From Arthrobacter sp. OV608 (GTDB lineage Bacteria; Actinomycetota; Actinomycetes; Actinomycetales; Micrococcaceae): a DNA stretch of 64,000 nucleotides. The notes beneath the pieces were generated by a model, which had not been told where the DNA came from, ran no database searches, and worked only from the letters and a program-made list of their open reading frames with translations. The position numbers and the translations under genes were made by a program. This document shows, piece after piece, positions 35,857 through 44,340 of the stretch. Every line of letters begins with the position of its first letter. Position 1 is the stretch's first letter. The DNA is taken from the NCBI GenBank assembly GCA_900110595.1, contig FOEZ01000016.1, forward strand, positions 29,786 to 93,785. The letters run 5' to 3'.

Positions 35857-36509
35857 GCGCTGTCCACCTTCGCCGCGGCCAGCAGGGCGTCCACGCGCTG
35901 CAGGATCTGCGCGGCCAGGTCATCCACGGGAAGATGCGCAGGAAGCACCAGGTAGGAACCGGCGCGGCTGGCGGCCAGTTCCAGGAAGGCGTCCCGGATC
36001 CGCAGGTGGAACTCGTCAGCTTCGGATTCCAGCCGGTCTTCCGCAGCCTCGCCCGCGGTCCTGCGGCGGCGGCCAACCTCCGGGTCCACATCAAGCAGCA
36101 CTGTGAGATGGGGCTCCAGGCCGGAGGTAGCCCACGCGTTAATGGACCGTACGGCGTCCTTGCCGAGGTTCCGCCCGCCGCCCTGATAGGCAACCGAGGA
36201 ATCGATATAGCGGTCCGTCAACACCACCTCGCCGCGTTCCAGGGCAGGCCGGATCACCTGGGTTGCATGCGCTGCACGGGAGGCGGCAAAAATCAGTGCT
36301 TCGGTGTGGGCATCGATGTGCCCCTGGCCGTGGTCCAGGACCAGGGACCGCAGTTTCTCACCTATCGGCGTTCCGCCGGGCTCCCGGGTGCGCAAAACGG
36401 TGAGCCCGCGAGATTCAAGGGTGTCCGCAAGCCGGGCTGCCTGGGTGGACTTGCCGGCGCCGTCCCCGCCCTCAAATGCGATGAAAAGACCCGCGCGTTG
36501 TTTGCTCAC
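35853..36509 (-). CDS. tmk: Thymidylate kinase
   Basis: A 218-residue dTMP kinase (dTMP + ATP to dTDP + ADP). The P-loop is EGGDGAGKST, the substrate motif is DRYIDSSVAYQGGGR, and the Arg-rich LID (VGRRRRTAGEAAEDRLE) is visible. First gene of the tmk-holB(-peptidase) operon; divergent from the cystathionine synthase-like gene. Confidence 0.96.
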   Translation of the reverse strand: MSKQRAGLFIAFEGGDGAGKSTQAARLADTLESRGLTVLRTREPGGTPIGEKLRSLVLDHGQGHIDAHTEALIFAASRAAHATQVIRPALERGEVVLTDRYIDSSVAYQGGGRNLGKDAVRSINAWATSGLEPHLTVLLDVDPEVGRRRRTAGEAAEDRLESEADEFHLRIRDAFLELAASRAGSYLVLPAHLPVDDLAAQILQRVDALLAAAKVDSA

Positions 36510-36607
36510 TGGACAAGCCTACCGATCCGCACCGTCAATCGCAGTTTGAGGCCGGTGCCATGTGGACAGGGCCGGAGACGGCTTTCAAGGCTCCCGCCGG
36601 CGAACAG

Positions 36608-36620
36608 TACGCTTTTCTCC
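36608..36620 (+). promoter_or_regulatory. Putative leaderless -10 box of the Cys/Met PLP-enzyme gene
   Basis: TACGCT (36608-36613) is followed by 7 nt and then the ATG; the spacer TTTCTCC is not a Shine-Dalgarno. Confidence 0.4.
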
Positions 36621-37811
36621 ATGAGCCTTTCCGAACAGCAAGCGGCGTCCCTGGCAGCTGAGACGGTAGTGGTCGCCGCCGGACGTCCCCCAAGGGACCG
36701 GGACCAGCCGGTCAACCCGCCCATCGTCCTGTCCTCCACATACTTTGGCAGCGGTCCGCTTGCCGACGGGGACCGCGGCTACGGCCGGTACTCCAACCCC
36801 ACCTGGGATCCCTTTGAAGAGGCGCTCGGACAGCTCGAAGGCTCGGAACTGCCCGGCCTCCTCTACGCGTCCGGCCTGGCCGCCGTCAGCTCGGCGCTTT
36901 CCCTCATCCCGGCCGGGGGAGTGCTCGTGATGCCCTCGCACAGTTATTCCGGTTCCCTGGTGATGGCCGCCGAGCTAGCCCAGAAGGGCTTCATCGAACT
37001 CCGGACCGTTGACATTGCGGACACGGAGGCCGTCAAGGAAGCGCTCTCGCCCCGCGGTCCGGCCACACGCCGGGCTGCCATGCTCTGGCTGGAAAGCCCC
37101 ACGAACCCGATGCTGGGCATCGCGGACGTACCTGCCCTCGCCGAAGCCGCGCACGCCGCCGGAGCAATCGTGGTCACGGACAACACCTTTTCCACTCCCT
37201 TGGTCCAGCAGCCCCTGCTGCTGGGATCGGACGTCGTCCTGCATTCGGTGACCAAGTACCTGGCCGGCCATTCCGACGTCGTCCTCGGCGCCCTGGTGAC
37301 CTCCAACCCCGATATCCGCTCCGCACTGCTTCACCACCGGATCATCCACGGCGGGATCGCGGGCCCGTTCGAAGCCTGGCTTGCATTGCGCGGGCTGCGG
37401 ACCCTCGCTTTGAGGATTGAACGGTCCCAGGCCTCTGCACTGGTCCTGGCTGATCGGCTGGCTGCCCATCCACTGATTGAATCCCTCCGGTTCCCGGGAC
37501 TTCCCGCCGATCCCGGACACGAACGCGCGAAGGCCCAGATGAAGGGGTTCGGCTCGATCATCTGCATCCAGGTGGCACCGGTGGGAGGGCTCACCGGCGC
37601 CGATGCCGCGGACGCGCTGGTGCGGGCCTTGGAATTGTGGCTTCCGGCGACCTCACTGGGCGGGGTTGAATCCCTCATCGAACGCCGCCGCCGGCACACC
37701 GCCGAACCGGCCAGCGTTCCCGAAAACCTGGTACGCCTCAGCGTCGGCATCGAAAACGTCGAGGACCTCTGGGCCGACCTGAAACAGGCGCTGGACGCGC
37801 TGGGCGGCTAG
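36621..37811 (+). CDS. Cys/Met-metabolism PLP enzyme (cystathionine gamma-synthase/lyase type)
   Basis: A 396-residue fold-type I PLP enzyme of the transsulfuration family. The PLP lysine is in SVTKYLAGHSD, the substrate/PLP loop in RYSNPTWDPFEEALGQLEG, and TDNTFSTPLVQQPL holds the cofactor Asp. It most likely makes or breaks cystathionine; synthase (MetB) versus lyase cannot be decided by eye. The ATG at 36621 is chosen because the upstream open frame overlaps the divergent tmk. DUF2516 follows 9 nt later. Confidence 0.9.
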   Translation: MSLSEQQAASLAAETVVVAAGRPPRDRDQPVNPPIVLSSTYFGSGPLADGDRGYGRYSNPTWDPFEEALGQLEGSELPGLLYASGLAAVSSALSLIPAGGVLVMPSHSYSGSLVMAAELAQKGFIELRTVDIADTEAVKEALSPRGPATRRAAMLWLESPTNPMLGIADVPALAEAAHAAGAIVVTDNTFSTPLVQQPLLLGSDVVLHSVTKYLAGHSDVVLGALVTSNPDIRSALLHHRIIHGGIAGPFEAWLALRGLRTLALRIERSQASALVLADRLAAHPLIESLRFPGLPADPGHERAKAQMKGFGSIICIQVAPVGGLTGADAADALVRALELWLPATSLGGVESLIERRRRHTAEPASVPENLVRLSVGIENVEDLWADLKQALDALGG

Positions 37812-37820
37812 GCTGGGCTT

Positions 37821-38189
37821 GTGGACGGTGAACTGATTATCCAGCCTGTAGAGCGGGCCGTGTATTTCATCCTTGCCTTTGTGGCATTCGGGCTGGAGTT
37901 GTGGGCGGTTGTCGACTGCGCAAGGCACAGGGCCAACGCCTTTGAAGCCACCGGCAAGCGGACCAAGACTTTTTGGCTGGCCCTGACCGGAGGTGCCGCG
38001 CTGGTCGGCGCTATCTCCGTTTTCTCAATGCTCAACAACGGTGGCAACGGCGGATTCTTTGGCACCCTGGGCCTGTTCGGGCTCGCGGCAGTGGTGGCAG
38101 CTTCCGTCTACCTCGCCGACGTCCGCCCCGCAGTCAAGGATGCCGGCCGCGGCGGCACCCGCAACACGGGCCCCTACGGGCCCTGGTAA
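37821..38189 (+). CDS. DUF2516 membrane protein
   Basis: A 122-residue protein with three predicted helices (VYFILAFVAFGLELWAVVDC, LALTGGAALVGAISVFSML, TLGLFGLAAVVAASVYLADV) and a Gly/Pro-rich tail, matching actinobacterial DUF2516. Function unknown. Starts with GTG; TAGGCT lies 6 nt upstream and overlaps the previous stop codon. Confidence 0.85.
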   Translation: MDGELIIQPVERAVYFILAFVAFGLELWAVVDCARHRANAFEATGKRTKTFWLALTGGAALVGAISVFSMLNNGGNGGFFGTLGLFGLAAVVAASVYLADVRPAVKDAGRGGTRNTGPYGPW

Positions 38190-38206
38190 TCCCCGCCGGC
38201 CACCTG

Positions 38207-38265
38207 GACTCCCGTGTTTGATCTACCTGCGCGGGGACTCCGGCGATTGATCTAGCTGCGCGGGG
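38207..38265 (+). repeat. Tandem repeat of two ~29-bp units
   Basis: Units 38207-38236 and 38236-38265 share the pattern GACTCC, 5 variable nt, TTGATCTA, and CTGCGCGGGG, with about 26 of 30 positions equal. The second unit contains the stop codon of the convergent methyltransferase gene. Confidence 0.75.
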
Positions 38266-39097
38266 CTACTGCTTCCCAATCCACGGTCAGTTCGCCCAGC
38301 CGCCAGCGTGCCGGCCCGTCCTGCACCGGCCACCCGGCATCGCGCAGAAGGCGGCACATCGATTGCCAGCGCTGCCGGTTGCCGAACGAAGCAAGCGGGG
38401 CCGATTCCAGCCATGCCCGGTCCATGGCCTGCATCAGGGCGTGAACCGGTTCCCCAGGGACATTGCGGTGGATCAGGGCTTTGGGCAGCCGCTCGGCGAT
38501 CTCGGAGGGCATGGCAAAACTGCCGAACCGGACGGAGAAGCTCAGTGACAGCGGCCGGTGGGCGTCAAGCGCCACCCACGTGACCCGCCGCCCGATCTCG
38601 TCGCAGGTGCCGTCGATGAACAGGCCGTCCCCGGACAATCGGTCCTGCACGAGCCGCCAGATCCCGGCCACATCCGCTTCCTCGTACTGCCGCAGCACAT
38701 TAAAGGCGCGCACCAGCACAGGCCGGCCCGGTACTGGAATTTCGAAACCGCCCACCTGGAAGCTCAGCCCGGGCCGTTGCAGCGGCAAGGCGGCACGGAC
38801 CCTTTCGGGCTCGATTTCTATCCCGCAGACCTGGACGTCGGGCCGGATGGCGGAGAGCCGCTCAAAAAGTTCGACGGCGGTGGCCGGCGTGGCACCGTAT
38901 CCCAGGTCCACCACCAAGGGGTTTGGGGCGGAGCGGAGCCGCCAGGCCTGCGGCCCGGTCAACCAGCGGTCCAGCCGGCGCATGCGGTTGGGGTTGGTGG
39001 TGCCCCGGGTGACGTTGCCCACCGGCCGGCCCTGCCGGCCATTCGGGTTCCTGCCGGTTATCTGCGGGGCGGCCACCCGTTCAGCTTTTTGCACCAC
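38252..39097 (-). CDS. Class I SAM-dependent methyltransferase
   Basis: A 281-residue protein with a SAM-binding loop [20 protein letters not shown] (about residues 62-81), an acidic strand end GIEIEPERV, and [11 protein letters not shown] later in the fold. It starts with GTG at 39097. The N-terminal 40 residues are basic and low-complexity. Substrate unknown; similar genes are often beside gpmA in Arthrobacter relatives, which is recollection rather than evidence. The last residues and stop lie in a repeat unit. Confidence 0.8.
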   Translation of the reverse strand: MVQKAERVAAPQITGRNPNGRQGRPVGNVTRGTTNPNRMRRLDRWLTGPQAWRLRSAPNPLVVDLGYGATPATAVELFERLSAIRPDVQVCGIEIEPERVRAALPLQRPGLSFQVGGFEIPVPGRPVLVRAFNVLRQYEEADVAGIWRLVQDRLSGDGLFIDGTCDEIGRRVTWVALDAHRPLSLSFSVRFGSFAMPSEIAERLPKALIHRNVPGEPVHALMQAMDRAWLESAPLASFGNRQRWQSMCRLLRDAGWPVQDGPARWRLGELTVDWEAVAPRS

Positions 39098-39200
39098 CGG
39101 CCCACCTTATCGTTTGCGGGCATATCGTCCGCTGCCGGCCCGTTCGTAACGCTGGAGCGGCGCCGGCTGTAACGCTGGGCGGGCGGCAGCGGCGCTCGGC

Positions 39201-39213
39201 TAGGATGAAAATC
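39201..39213 (+). promoter_or_regulatory. Putative leaderless -10 box of gpmA
   Basis: TAGGAT (39201-39206) stands 7 nt before the ATG at 39214. Confidence 0.45.
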
Positions 39214-39960
39214 ATGACTTACAAGCTGATTCTGCTGCGCCACGGCCACAGCGAATGGAACGCCAAGAACCTGTTCACCGGCTGGGTGGACGTAGACCTC
39301 AACGACCAGGGCCGCACGGAAGCAGCACGGGGCGGGGAGCTCCTGGTTGAGAACGATGTACTCCCGGACATCCTTTACACCTCCCTGTTGAAGCGCGCCA
39401 TCAACACCGCCAATATCGCCCTGGACAAGGCTGACCGCGGCTGGATCCCGGTCAAGCGCGACTGGCGCCTGAACGAACGCCACTATGGTGCACTGCAGGG
39501 CAAGGACAAGGCCCAGACCCTGGCCGAGTACGGCGAAGAGCAGTTCATGGAGTGGCGCCGTTCCTACGACACCCCGCCGCCGCCCCTGGACGACAACTCC
39601 GAGTTCTCCCAGGCCCGCGACCCCCGCTACGCCGACCTCGGCGACGCCCTGCCGCGCACCGAATGCCTGAAGGACGTCCTGGTCCGCCTGCTGCCGTACT
39701 GGGAATCGGACATCAAGGAAGACCTGAAGGCCGGCAAGACCGTGCTGGTGACTGCCCACGGCAACTCGCTGCGCGCACTGGTCAAGCACCTGGACGGCAT
39801 CAGCGACGAAGCCATCGCGGGCCTGAACATCCCCACCGGCATCCCGCTGGTCTACGACCTGGACGAAGACTTCCAGCCGATTAAGCGCGGCGGCACCTAC
39901 CTCGATCCCGAGGCTGCGGAAGAGGCCATCCTCGCCGTCGCCAACCAGGGCAAAAAATAA
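39214..39960 (+). CDS. gpmA: 2,3-bisphosphoglycerate-dependent phosphoglycerate mutase
   Basis: A 248-residue glycolytic enzyme interconverting 3- and 2-phosphoglycerate. The phosphohistidine motif [10 protein letters not shown] is at residues 6-15, and the second catalytic His is in [10 protein letters not shown]. The length is normal. The second of two in-frame ATGs is chosen since [11 protein letters not shown] matches the family N-terminus. A strong bidirectional terminator follows. Confidence 0.96.
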   Translation: MTYKLILLRHGHSEWNAKNLFTGWVDVDLNDQGRTEAARGGELLVENDVLPDILYTSLLKRAINTANIALDKADRGWIPVKRDWRLNERHYGALQGKDKAQTLAEYGEEQFMEWRRSYDTPPPPLDDNSEFSQARDPRYADLGDALPRTECLKDVLVRLLPYWESDIKEDLKAGKTVLVTAHGNSLRALVKHLDGISDEAIAGLNIPTGIPLVYDLDEDFQPIKRGGTYLDPEAAEEAILAVANQGKK

Positions 39961-39963
39961 GGT

Positions 39964-40016
39964 AAAACGACGACGGCGGGCCGGTCACTTTTGGTGACCG
40001 GCCCGCCGTCGTTTGC
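39964..40016. terminator. Bidirectional terminator between gpmA and phoU
   Basis: A perfect 19-bp stem (39970-39988 with 39994-40012) with a TTTTG loop. T-rich tails follow on both strands (GTTTGC and TTTTACC). Confidence 0.85.
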
Positions 40017-40032
40017 TCCAAAGTCCGGACCG

Positions 40033-40695
40033 TCAGCTGTGTTCGATGCCGTTCGGCTGCCAGGCCCCGGTCACCAGGTAGGTGACCTTCTGGGCAACGG
40101 AGACTCCATGGTCCGCGAAGCGCTCGAAGTACCGGCTGGCCAGTGCAACGTCCACGGTGGTGGCCGGGCTCTCGGCCCATTCAGGAGCCGCGATGGCTTT
40201 AAAGACGCTCAGGTGCAGATCGTTTATGGCGGTGTTGGCCTTCAGGATGTCCCGGGCCACCTCAAGGTCGCGGGTCTCCAGCAGAACGGTGAGTTTGTCC
40301 GCAATCTCCTGGTCCAGGTCTGCCATGCTCTTGAACGTTGCCGTCATGGATTCGGGAATAACGATTGAGGGGAACCGGAGGCGGGCCAGCTGGGCGATGT
40401 GCCGGGCGAGGTCACCCATGCGCTCCAGTGACGCGCTCATCCGCAGGGATCCCACGATCATCCGCAGGTCACTGGCGACAGGACCCTGCAGCGCCAGGAT
40501 GTCGATGGCCCGCTCATCAAGGCTGTTCTGCAGGAAGTCGATGCGGGCATCCGCCGCGATCACATCCTGGGCAAGATCCACGTCTGCCACCTGGAACGAG
40601 GTGGTGGCCTTCGCCATCGCTTCGCTGACCAGCCGGGAGATCTCCACCAGCTGGTCACCAACCTGGGTGAGCTCTTCCTGAAAAACCTTACGCAC
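40033..40695 (-). CDS. phoU: Phosphate signalling protein PhoU
   Basis: A 220-residue helical protein that dampens the phosphate-starvation response and interacts with the sensor kinase and Pst transporter. It has two three-helix PhoU repeats; the metal-binding ExxxD-type signature is visible in SLERMGDLARHIAQL and YFERFADHGVSVAQK. It starts with GTG at 40695, preceded by GGAAAGGACG. Divergent from senX3-regX3, sharing a control region with PHO-box-like repeats. Confidence 0.95.
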   Translation of the reverse strand: MRKVFQEELTQVGDQLVEISRLVSEAMAKATTSFQVADVDLAQDVIAADARIDFLQNSLDERAIDILALQGPVASDLRMIVGSLRMSASLERMGDLARHIAQLARLRFPSIVIPESMTATFKSMADLDQEIADKLTVLLETRDLEVARDILKANTAINDLHLSVFKAIAAPEWAESPATTVDVALASRYFERFADHGVSVAQKVTYLVTGAWQPNGIEHS

Positions 40696-40794
40696 GTAGG
40701 CGTCCTTTCCTTGGAACTCCCGTCCCGCCCGCACCCGGACAGCAGGAATTCATGTCGCCGTTCGGCAGTCCAACTCGTTACTCTGCCAGTATCC

Positions 40795-40834
40795 GGTAAA
40801 CGGTTAAGCCTTTGAAGATGAACGTTAGTTGAAC
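40795..40834 (-). promoter_or_regulatory. PHO-box-like direct repeats between phoU and senX3
   Basis: Read on the minus strand, 11-bp units begin GTTCAAC (40828-40834), GTTCATC (40817-40823), a degenerate third unit, and GTTTACC (40795-40801). This matches the 11-bp direct-repeat units with a GTTCACC-type core described for PhoP in Streptomyces; RegX3 is the corresponding regulator here. Binding is inferred. Confidence 0.6.
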
Positions 40835-40893
40835 CGTTGGCGCAGCAGCCCGGGACGTGCTGATGGCCGCCTGCCAGCGCATAAGGTGGAGCT

Positions 40894-42144
40894 GTGGATC
40901 CTATGCTCATCGGTCTGGTCGCCGGCCTCGTTGGCCTGGCGCTCGGTACGTTCGGAGTGCTTGCCTACAGGGTCAGTGAAAAGCAGCGCCGGTTGCTGGA
41001 TATTGATTCCGACGAACTCGCCCTGCCAGCCGGTGCAGCCGAGGTGCTGGCCGTCGTCGGGCGCGCCTTTGTGGTGGTGGACGATGTTGACGGCGTGGTC
41101 CGCGCCAGCCCCGCCGCCTATGCCTACGGACTGGTCCGCGGGCACACTGTGGTTCACAAGGAACTGCTGGACATGACCGCAGGGGTGCGGCGCGACGGCG
41201 TCATCCTGGAGAAGCAACTGGAGCTGCCACGGGGACCCCTGGGGCAGGGGACCATTGTTGTCCAGGTACGTGCAGCCATGCTCGGTGAGGAATACATCCT
41301 CCTGCTGGCAGATGACCGCACGGAAATCACGCGCACCGAGGAGATCCGCAACGACTTCGTGGCCAACGTCTCCCACGAACTGAAGACGCCGGTAGGCGCT
41401 ATTTCCCTGCTCGCGGAAGCCCTGGAGTCCTCGGCCGATGACGAAGAGGCAGTGCGCCGTTTTGCCAAGCGCATGCACAAGGAGTCCGGCCGGCTCGCTG
41501 CCCTGGTGCAGGACATCATCGAGCTCTCCCGGCTGCAGGGCGCCAGCGTTACCCAGGAGGGCGGCCCCGTTGACGTCAACGCGGTGATCGCCGAAGCCGT
41601 GGACCGCTCCCAGCTCCCGGCCGAAAGCAAGAACATCCGCATCGTTGTGGGCGGCCGGACCGAGGGTATGGTCTTCGGTGACCAGGACCTGCTGGTGACC
41701 GCGCTGCGCAACCTGATCGACAACGCCATCCGCTACTCCCCGCCGAACACCAGAGTGGGCATCGGTGTGCGGTCCAGGGACGGGCTGGTCTCAATCTCGG
41801 TAACGGACCAGGGCGAGGGACTCAGCGCCGAGGACCAGGAACGCGTCTTCGAGCGTTTCTACCGCGTTGACGCAGCCCGGTCCCGCCACACCGGCGGCAC
41901 CGGCCTGGGACTGAGCATCGTAAAGCACGTCGCCTCCAACCACGGCGGGGAAGTGACCCTCTGGTCCCAGCCCGGCCAAGGTTCCACCTTCACCCTGCGC
42001 CTCCCCGAGATGGAGGGCCAGGACGCCGAGGAGGAGCTCCCGCAGCCGGCGGCGAACAGCGCGGCCGGGCAGGGATCCCTTAAGCCAACTGTCACCCAGG
42101 TACCACGCGCCGCCGGCGCAAAAGAACGAGGAGCCAACGCTTGA
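40894..42144 (+). CDS. senX3: Phosphate-sensing histidine kinase SenX3
   Basis: A 416-residue membrane kinase. One N-terminal helix (residues 5-27) is followed by a PAS-like region (about 45-145) and the kinase core. The phosphoacceptor is His161 in NVSHELKTP, the N box is LIDNAIRYSP, and the G boxes are TDQGEGLS and GGTGLGLS. The Ala/Pro-rich tail is unstructured. It starts with GTG preceded by AGGTGGAG. The stop overlaps the regX3 start (TTGA). Confidence 0.95.
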   Translation: MDPMLIGLVAGLVGLALGTFGVLAYRVSEKQRRLLDIDSDELALPAGAAEVLAVVGRAFVVVDDVDGVVRASPAAYAYGLVRGHTVVHKELLDMTAGVRRDGVILEKQLELPRGPLGQGTIVVQVRAAMLGEEYILLLADDRTEITRTEEIRNDFVANVSHELKTPVGAISLLAEALESSADDEEAVRRFAKRMHKESGRLAALVQDIIELSRLQGASVTQEGGPVDVNAVIAEAVDRSQLPAESKNIRIVVGGRTEGMVFGDQDLLVTALRNLIDNAIRYSPPNTRVGIGVRSRDGLVSISVTDQGEGLSAEDQERVFERFYRVDAARSRHTGGTGLGLSIVKHVASNHGGEVTLWSQPGQGSTFTLRLPEMEGQDAEEELPQPAANSAAGQGSLKPTVTQVPRAAGAKERGANA

Positions 42145-42821
42145 GCAGGATCTTGATTGTGGAGGACGAGGAATCGTTCAGCGATCCCTTGTCCTATTTG
42201 CTGGGCAAAGAGGGATTCGAGGTGGAAGTGGTGGACAACGGCCTTGACGCCATCACCGAATTTGACCGGAACGGTGCAGACCTCGTCCTGCTGGACCTGC
42301 AGCTTCCCGGGCTGTCCGGCACGGAGGTCTGCCGCCAGTTGCGCCAGCGCTCCAGTGTCCCGGTGATCATGCTGACGGCCAAGGACGCCGAAATCGACAA
42401 GGTAGTGGGCCTGGAACTGGGCGCGGATGACTACGTCACCAAGCCCTACTCCTCCCGCGAACTGGTGGCCAGGGTCAGGGCTGTCCTGCGCCGCCAGGGC
42501 GAACCGGAGGAACTGATTTCCTCTACGGTCCAGGCCGGTCCGGTGCGGATGGACATCGAACGCCACGTGGTCAGCGTGGGCGGGGAACAGGTGCTGCTCC
42601 CGCTGAAGGAGTTCGAACTCCTGGAGATGCTGCTGCGCAATTCGGGCCGTGTGCTCACGCGGGGGCAGCTCATAGACCGCGTCTGGGGCTCCGACTACGT
42701 GGGCGACACCAAGACCCTCGACGTCCACGTCAAGCGGCTGCGCGGCAAGATTGAACCCGACCCCTCAGCGCCGCGGTACCTGGTGACCGTCCGCGGACTT
42801 GGCTACAAGTTCGAGCCGTAG
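42141..42821 (+). CDS. regX3: Response regulator RegX3
   Basis: A 226-residue OmpR-type regulator. The receiver domain has the acid pocket VEDEES, phosphorylated Asp52 (LLDLQLPG) and Lys101 (TKPYSSREL). The C-terminal winged helix shows LKEFELLEMLLRNSGRVLTR and VHVKRLRGKIEPDP. It activates phosphate-uptake genes in mycobacteria. It starts with TTG overlapping senX3. Confidence 0.96.
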   Translation: MSRILIVEDEESFSDPLSYLLGKEGFEVEVVDNGLDAITEFDRNGADLVLLDLQLPGLSGTEVCRQLRQRSSVPVIMLTAKDAEIDKVVGLELGADDYVTKPYSSRELVARVRAVLRRQGEPEELISSTVQAGPVRMDIERHVVSVGGEQVLLPLKEFELLEMLLRNSGRVLTRGQLIDRVWGSDYVGDTKTLDVHVKRLRGKIEPDPSAPRYLVTVRGLGYKFEP

Positions 42822-42845
42822 CACCAAGGGCTCACCAAAATTAGA

Positions 42846-42892
42846 AGCACAGGAAAGGGAGGGGCCGGCCGGCCCCTCCCTTTCCCTGTGCT
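42846..42892. terminator. Terminator between regX3 and the convergent lipoprotein gene
   Basis: A near-perfect inverted repeat of about 23 bp per arm with one bulged C. The T-run is short. Confidence 0.65.
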
Positions 42893-42920
42893 TGATAAGT
42901 CTTTGTTGACTGGTCCGGCC

Positions 42921-43502
42921 CTAGTGGCCGGCTCCGCCGGCTGACGGCGAGGGCGTTGCGCTTCCGGAAGCCGTCGAGGACGGGGTAGCCGAGGTGCTCG
43001 GTGAGGGAGTGCTGCCGGCGGGCAGGTATTCCTTGTACTCCGGGAGCGTTGCATCCAGTACAGGAACCTTGACGGTGTTGCTGACGTTCGTGCCGTCTTC
43101 GGTGACCTTGATGTCCACCAGTGAACCGGGGGCCCCGCCGGACGTACTCAGGATGGCCTCATCCGAGTTCTCATTCAGCAGCGTGTAGGAGTTGGCTTTG
43201 ACCGGAACTTCCGTCTGCGAGCCCTCAGCTCCGTTCAGCTTCAGCGTTACATCCTTGGAGGATGAGTTGTAGACGGCACCAATCACACGCCCGGGCTCAT
43301 CCTTGCCGGAAGAAACGATGAGGATGTTGCGCAGCTGGAGCGGGCCGAGGTCGGCGCGGATGCCGTCCGACGCGGAGTACTGATGGTTTGTCTGCTGGGG
43401 TGTGATGTATCCGCAGCCTGCCGTCAGCAGGCCGACGCCAATGGCGGCCCCGGTCAGTGCCAGTTTGGCGCGGTGGGCCCGGTTCATCGCAGTGAAACGC
43501 AC
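42921..43502 (-). CDS. Putative lipoprotein, 193 aa
   Basis: A surface lipoprotein of unknown function. The signal peptide ends in the lipobox LTAGC (Cys30). The mature part is a beta-rich domain (LQLRNILIVSSGKDEPGRVIGAVYN ...) and the C-terminal 35 residues are a Ser/Thr/Pro/Ala/Gly tail. The GTG at 43502 has CGAGGAG 8 nt upstream; a second possible start is the ATG at codon 6. Convergent with regX3, divergent from carD. Confidence 0.8.
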   Translation of the reverse strand: MRFTAMNRAHRAKLALTGAAIGVGLLTAGCGYITPQQTNHQYSASDGIRADLGPLQLRNILIVSSGKDEPGRVIGAVYNSSSKDVTLKLNGAEGSQTEVPVKANSYTLLNENSDEAILSTSGGAPGSLVDIKVTEDGTNVSNTVKVPVLDATLPEYKEYLPAGSTPSPSTSATPSSTASGSATPSPSAGGAGH

Positions 43503-43760
43503 GTCACGTACTCCTCGAGGGTTTTGAAAGATTATTCAGCCCATAGCCTAGCCGCAAAGGCGGTCAAACGCGGATTCGAGGGCCGTCACATCACCCTTGG
43601 CAGAGCGCGCGCGATGCACTATTATCCGCTTTCGTCAAGGGGGTGGAGGGGGTCGATTGTGCTGTTTTTCCGCGGATTTTCGCGGTTCGGGGCCCTTTTG
43701 CCGGCCGGTCATATGCCTGAATCGTGATAAACTGGTCTGCGGGAAAGGGGAAATGTCCAC

Positions 43761-44243
43761 ATGGTATTTGAGGTCGGCGAGACAGTAGTTTACCCTCACC
43801 ACGGTGCTGCGAAGATTGAAGAAATCAAGATGCGCACCATCAAGGGCGAAGAGAAAATGTATCTCAAGCTCAAGGTGGCTCAGGGTGATCTGACCATTGA
43901 AGTTCCAGCAGAGAATGTTGATCTTGTTGGGGTTCGGGACGTAGTGGGCAAGGAAGGCCTGGAGCACGTGTTTGATGTGCTTCGCGCCGAGTTCACCGAA
44001 GAGCCCACCAACTGGTCACGCAGGTACAAGGCAAATCTGGAGAAGCTTGCTTCCGGTGACGTCATCAAGGTTGCAGAGGTCGTCCGCGACCTGTGGCGCC
44101 GCGATCACGACCGGGGCCTTTCCGCAGGCGAGAAGCGAATGCTGGCCAAAGCCCGGCAGATTCTGATTTCAGAACTGGCGCTGGCTGAAAAGACCGACGA
44201 GGAGAAGGCTGCAAGCGTTCTCGACGAGGTCCTGGCTTCCTAA
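43761..44243 (+). CDS. carD: CarD-family RNA polymerase-binding regulator
   Basis: A 160-residue protein that binds the RNA polymerase beta subunit and stabilises open complexes, notably at rRNA promoters. The N-terminal RNAP-interacting domain ([31 protein letters not shown]) and the C-terminal helical DNA-binding domain ([33 protein letters not shown]) are both clear. GGAAAGGGGAA lies upstream of the ATG, and a TAAACT about 30 nt upstream may be the -10. Confidence 0.96.
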   Translation: MVFEVGETVVYPHHGAAKIEEIKMRTIKGEEKMYLKLKVAQGDLTIEVPAENVDLVGVRDVVGKEGLEHVFDVLRAEFTEEPTNWSRRYKANLEKLASGDVIKVAEVVRDLWRRDHDRGLSAGEKRMLAKARQILISELALAEKTDEEKAASVLDEVLAS

Positions 44244-44250
44244 GAATTGA

Positions 44251-44287
44251 ACCCCGGTGGCACCCAAGTGCCGCCGGGGCTTCTTTT
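44251..44287 (+). terminator. Terminator after carD
   Basis: Stem CCCCGGTGGCAC (44252-44263)/GTGCCGCCGGGG (44268-44279) followed by CTTCTTTTT. Confidence 0.85.
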
Positions 44288-44327
44288 TGCCCGGATTCAG
44301 GTCCGGGCGGGGCGGGCCGCAGCGACG

Positions 44328-44340
44328 TAGGCTAGTCGGC
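44328..44340 (+). promoter_or_regulatory. Putative leaderless -10 box of ispD
   Basis: TAGGCT (44328-44333) is followed by 7 nt and the ATG at 44341; no ribosome-binding site. Confidence 0.45.

Noticed and set aside
35769-36620. N-terminal extension of the Cys/Met PLP enzyme over tmk
   Set aside because: Overlaps tmk and holB entirely; the family N-terminus begins at 36621.
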